In this document: positions 56,959 to 60,000 of the stretch, piece by piece
How positions within the stretch are numbered: the stretch's first letter is position 1
How the letters are laid out: every line of letters begins with the position of its first letter
Origin: Symsagittifera roscoffensis
Lineage: Eukaryota > Xenacoelomorpha > Acoela > Convolutidae
Direction: 5' to 3'
DNA: 60,000 bases
Assembly: GCF_963678635.1 (NCBI RefSeq)
Contig: NC_087066.1
Span: forward strand, 42,849,369 to 42,909,368
Position numbers and translations under genes: made by a program
Notes under the pieces: model-generated
Seen by the model: only the letters and a program-made list of their open reading frames with translations
Told to the model about the DNA's origin: nothing
The model's database searches: none

Positions 56959-59575
56959 AGAAAGTCCAGATGATGATGATATCTTCCCCTTTATAGTAGA
57001 TGCAACCACTGATAGAGGACAGCATATATTTTGCAAAAATTTACTTTTAAATTTATTTGAACCCGGAATCAGTCCATGTAAAACAGAGTTCCCAGATGTA
57101 AAAATCAAAAGACAAATTATCGATCACTATCTAAAAGATATATGTAACCTAACACAACAATAAGGAATCTACTCCATAGAATTCAGTTCAACAAATCAGA
57201 ATCACAGTAAATATATAATTCAAACAGACGACCTTGATTTAGAATTTTCAAAAGTATTCACAGAATATATAAAAAGCATTCAATATCATAACTCACAAAG
57301 AGCAAACTCCATATTCACTAATGAAGTTTTTGCAATAATATATAGTTATATCTCGATATTAGAAAACGAAATCCAGATACCAAATGTCTCACCGACAGAA
57401 ACATCTAAACATATAAGAGTACGACATGAAATCACACTACTCTCTAGTTTTCTAAATATAATTAAAGAAAATTTCACGAAAGATGAAGTTTCACAACATA
57501 CAAAACACGACTTACAAAAAATTTTGGCATGGTTCATAATAGATTATTTCACACATAATTTTGATTTAATTTCACAAGCAAGAAAAAATTTTAGACCCCA
57601 AAACTCAAACGATGATACTGCCATCACAGAACAATCAGACTATGTTTGGGACCCCGAATGGTCTCACTCCGCATTCATAAACTTCCCACAATCAATCTCA
57701 AGTCAAGCAATAAGTACGATATCTTACGTAAGAGATTATGTAAGAGTAATACCATTAACCATTGATGCAACACCATTAAACTATAATACATTTTTACCCG
57801 ATATGCAAAATAATAGTTTAAACTCCACAATCATACGAAATGAAAACCTCAATGGAACTAGAAATCTCACTCAACAAGATATCCAGACACCATCACACTT
57901 CATAAATGAAGAAATCGTACATACAACAACTACACAACAAAGTATTTCACCAATACGTCCAAATTTAACAACACCAAGAAATACAAATCCTTCACAAACA
58001 CAAGTAACCTTACAATCAACCGTCAAACCTTCGGTTGCCCCAAAATATTCACACATGGATTACCAAACATACAGACCCATGACAATACCGCCAAAAACAC
58101 GCAAAACGTTCACTAGAAACAATTTTGCAGACCATAATTATAATTACACACATCCATCAAAAACAAATTATCAACCACGAAAAAATTTTAGTAATTATAC
58201 AAGATCTCGAAACTGGGATAACCCAATAGCACAACCTATGTCAGTAAATTTCCAAACAAATTTACATCCTCCACAGGATCGTAGTGAAAATTATCCATTT
58301 TTTCAGCAAAATAAAAATAAAAAACAAACATCTTATCAAATGGATTACTTATCCTCAGATGATGATTTCTTACAACCAGATATATTTGCACCCTATAATC
58401 AAGAATATCGTGGACAAGGAGTACAGAAACCACATACAAATCATAGAACTTTTTCTCCACAACCGATAGATACACAAAATCAACAACAAATTCAGCAACA
58501 AAACCCAATTATTACACAAAATTTTCAACCAATTCAGCAACAAAACGCAATGATTGCACACTCTTATCAACCAACACAAATGCAAAATGAAATACCACTC
58601 CCATATTATCTTCAACAACACAAAATAACAAGAAATCAACTTTCAAATTTTTCTCAAATGCCAAATGCAGCAGAATCATTACAAATGACAATGAATCTAT
58701 ACCTTATGGGTGGATCATCAATAACATCAAACAAACCTTTAATGGTATTCACAGGAACAGACCCTGAATATTCTGTAGAAGACTATTTAAATGCAGTAAC
58801 AGCAAATTTGATTTTAAATATAGGACCTGAACCAATTAATACGCCACTACATCAAAACTGGATACATCGACGCACAGCGTTGATACAAACAACTTTAGAC
58901 GGCGCAGCCCAAAAATGGTTTTCAGTATTGCCTATAGAAATAAAATCAAATTGGAAAAGGTTTACACAAGAATTTTCAAAAATGTTTGACTCCGAAAGAA
59001 ACAAACAACAACAAAGAGTTTTATGTAATGAAATTCGCAGATTACCAAACGAAACCATCAAGCAATTAGCAGTACGCATCGAAACACTAGTTCGAAAAGC
59101 ATATTCATTAAATACACATGACTATAAAAACACAAAGATGACAGAAATCTTAATGATGACCTTAACACCGCAATTAAGAAAAATAGCAATAAAAAAGAGA
59201 GCATCCCATCCTTCTTCAATTCGAGAACCCGATTTAGATTTTCGAAAACTAGTAGACAAACTAGAACAAGCAGAAATCACAATGAAACTCGAAGAAACAG
59301 AAAATCTGAAATTACAATATGTTAACCGAATCGAAACAAATACCACAAGTATCAACAACATACAGGAATCAGATACAGACCTCGTTGAAAAAATCACTGA
59401 AATACTCAATATTTACGAAAAACACCCAAACTTTAAAGGCAAACCATCTTTCAAAAAATGGTGTAATTATTGCCGACGATACGGACATAGTATTTCTGTA
59501 GACAAAAACAGCAAGACAATCAAAATAAACCTCAAAAATACAAAGAACCAAATAAATCATTCTATCAATACATGA
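56933..59575 (+). pseudogene. gag: Retroelement gag polyprotein, one internal stop and a frameshift
   Basis: The frame opening at ATG 56933 is interrupted only by TAA at 57161-57163 and otherwise stays open to 59575, about 880 codons. In order it has an acidic N-terminus (EESPDDDD), a helical region, a long Asn/Gln/Thr-rich linker, and a capsid-type domain (58,740-59,300). The capsid landmarks are GAAQKWFSVLP, NWKRFTQEFSKMF and RIETLVRKAYSL. Then comes a nucleocapsid knuckle start, WCNYCRRYGH at about 59,460-59,490, whose last cysteine is out of frame. After that point the coding signal moves to another frame. Gag proteins package element RNA. I infer a defective copy, but stop readthrough or programmed shifting is possible. 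Confidence 0.7.
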
Positions 59576-60000
59576 AAAAAGATCAAAATCTACCGAACAA
59601 AACTGTGTACAGCAACAACAGTTGAGGAAAACCACTCCCGAACAATACAAATTATACAAGAAATCAATCACCATATAACTCAAGTTATAGAGGAAGATCA
59701 CCAGAACGAAGAAATACACAAAATTCATCACAAAATCACTACAATAGACCAAATAGTCAAAATAACTACTCCAGATCAAATTCAAATACAACACGATTTG
59801 TTTCTAGATCTAATTCCCAATCAAGAAATAATTACTATCCAAACAATCAATCACGAAATTCATCATACAATAGGAATAGAAACTACTCCTATAATCGGAA
59901 TAGAAGTTATTCAAACAACCGAAACCAGAATTACCCGAACAATCGATCAAGGAATAACTCATATAATAGATCGAACTATAACAGACCAAACAATAATTAC
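59497..60000 (+). pseudogene. Gag C-terminal tail in shifted frame, Asn/Arg/Ser/Tyr-rich
   Basis: From TGT at 59497 a different frame carries the protein-like signal to the window end, with repeated NNYSRSNSN and RNRNYSYNRNR-like phrases typical of RNA-binding tails. One TGA at 59623-59625 interrupts it. The change of frame sits inside the zinc knuckle and looks like a small deletion. Confidence 0.5.

Larger units (their letters stand above)
55000..60000 (+). mobile_element. LTR retroelement, 5' part (leader and gag), cut by window edge
   Basis: From about 55,000 the base composition changes to strongly A-rich and G-poor on the plus strand, as in many retroelement genomes. A leader of ~1.5 kb with small ORFs precedes a long gag-type frame. 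No LTR can be set because the partner LTR and pol lie beyond the window. The capsid region resembles Ty3/gypsy-type Retrotrans_gag. Stops and a frameshift suggest that this copy is defective. Confidence 0.7.

Overview
The window is AT-rich nuclear DNA from a metazoan, most likely an invertebrate. Its genes are split by spliceosomal introns with GT..AG borders. The two recognisable families (METTL27-like methyltransferase and secreted ADA2/ADGF adenosine deaminase) are animal families, and the rest is dominated by hAT-type MITEs, decayed transposases, satellites and an LTR retroelement. I cannot name the species from the sequence.

Layout. 1-15,632: tandem array of a ~7.56 kb unit (two nearly complete units plus the start of a third), running off the left edge. 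Each unit carries one copy of the first coding exon of a METTL27-like gene (4357 and 11918) and, on the minus strand, a decayed hAT transposase; a decayed retroelement gag lies just beyond (15,540-16,480). 17,818-19,220: the remaining three exons of that gene, present once. 21,164-22,695: two related MITE copies and a truncated end flanking a ~199 bp near-perfect palindrome. 23,259-28,855 (minus): a complete six-exon ADA2/ADGF gene whose joined exons give exactly 542 codons. 28,900-39,460: mostly non-coding, with at least four MITE families and a 521 bp hAT element that has perfect terminal repeats, an 8 bp target duplication and the C-terminal dimerisation region of its transposase. 39,470-44,340: a duplicated ~2.72 kb block with degenerate ~130 bp satellite repeats. 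45,050-49,543: more interspersed repeats, one with a young MITE nested in it. 50,391-53,965: a second METTL27-like gene with the same exon plan, but with a MITE in exon 1 and a lost splice donor after exon 2, so probably dying. About 55,000-60,000: the 5' part of an LTR retroelement (leader, small ORFs, long gag with stops and a frameshift), cut by the right edge.

The cellular genes are one secreted purine enzyme between two paralogous small-molecule-type methyltransferases; nothing in the sequence shows that they work together. The main events are duplication of a 5' exon, insertion of MITEs into genes and introns, and splice-site loss in duplicated copies. All gene models come from reading frames, splice borders, phase arithmetic and remembered family motifs; no database search or alignment program was run.
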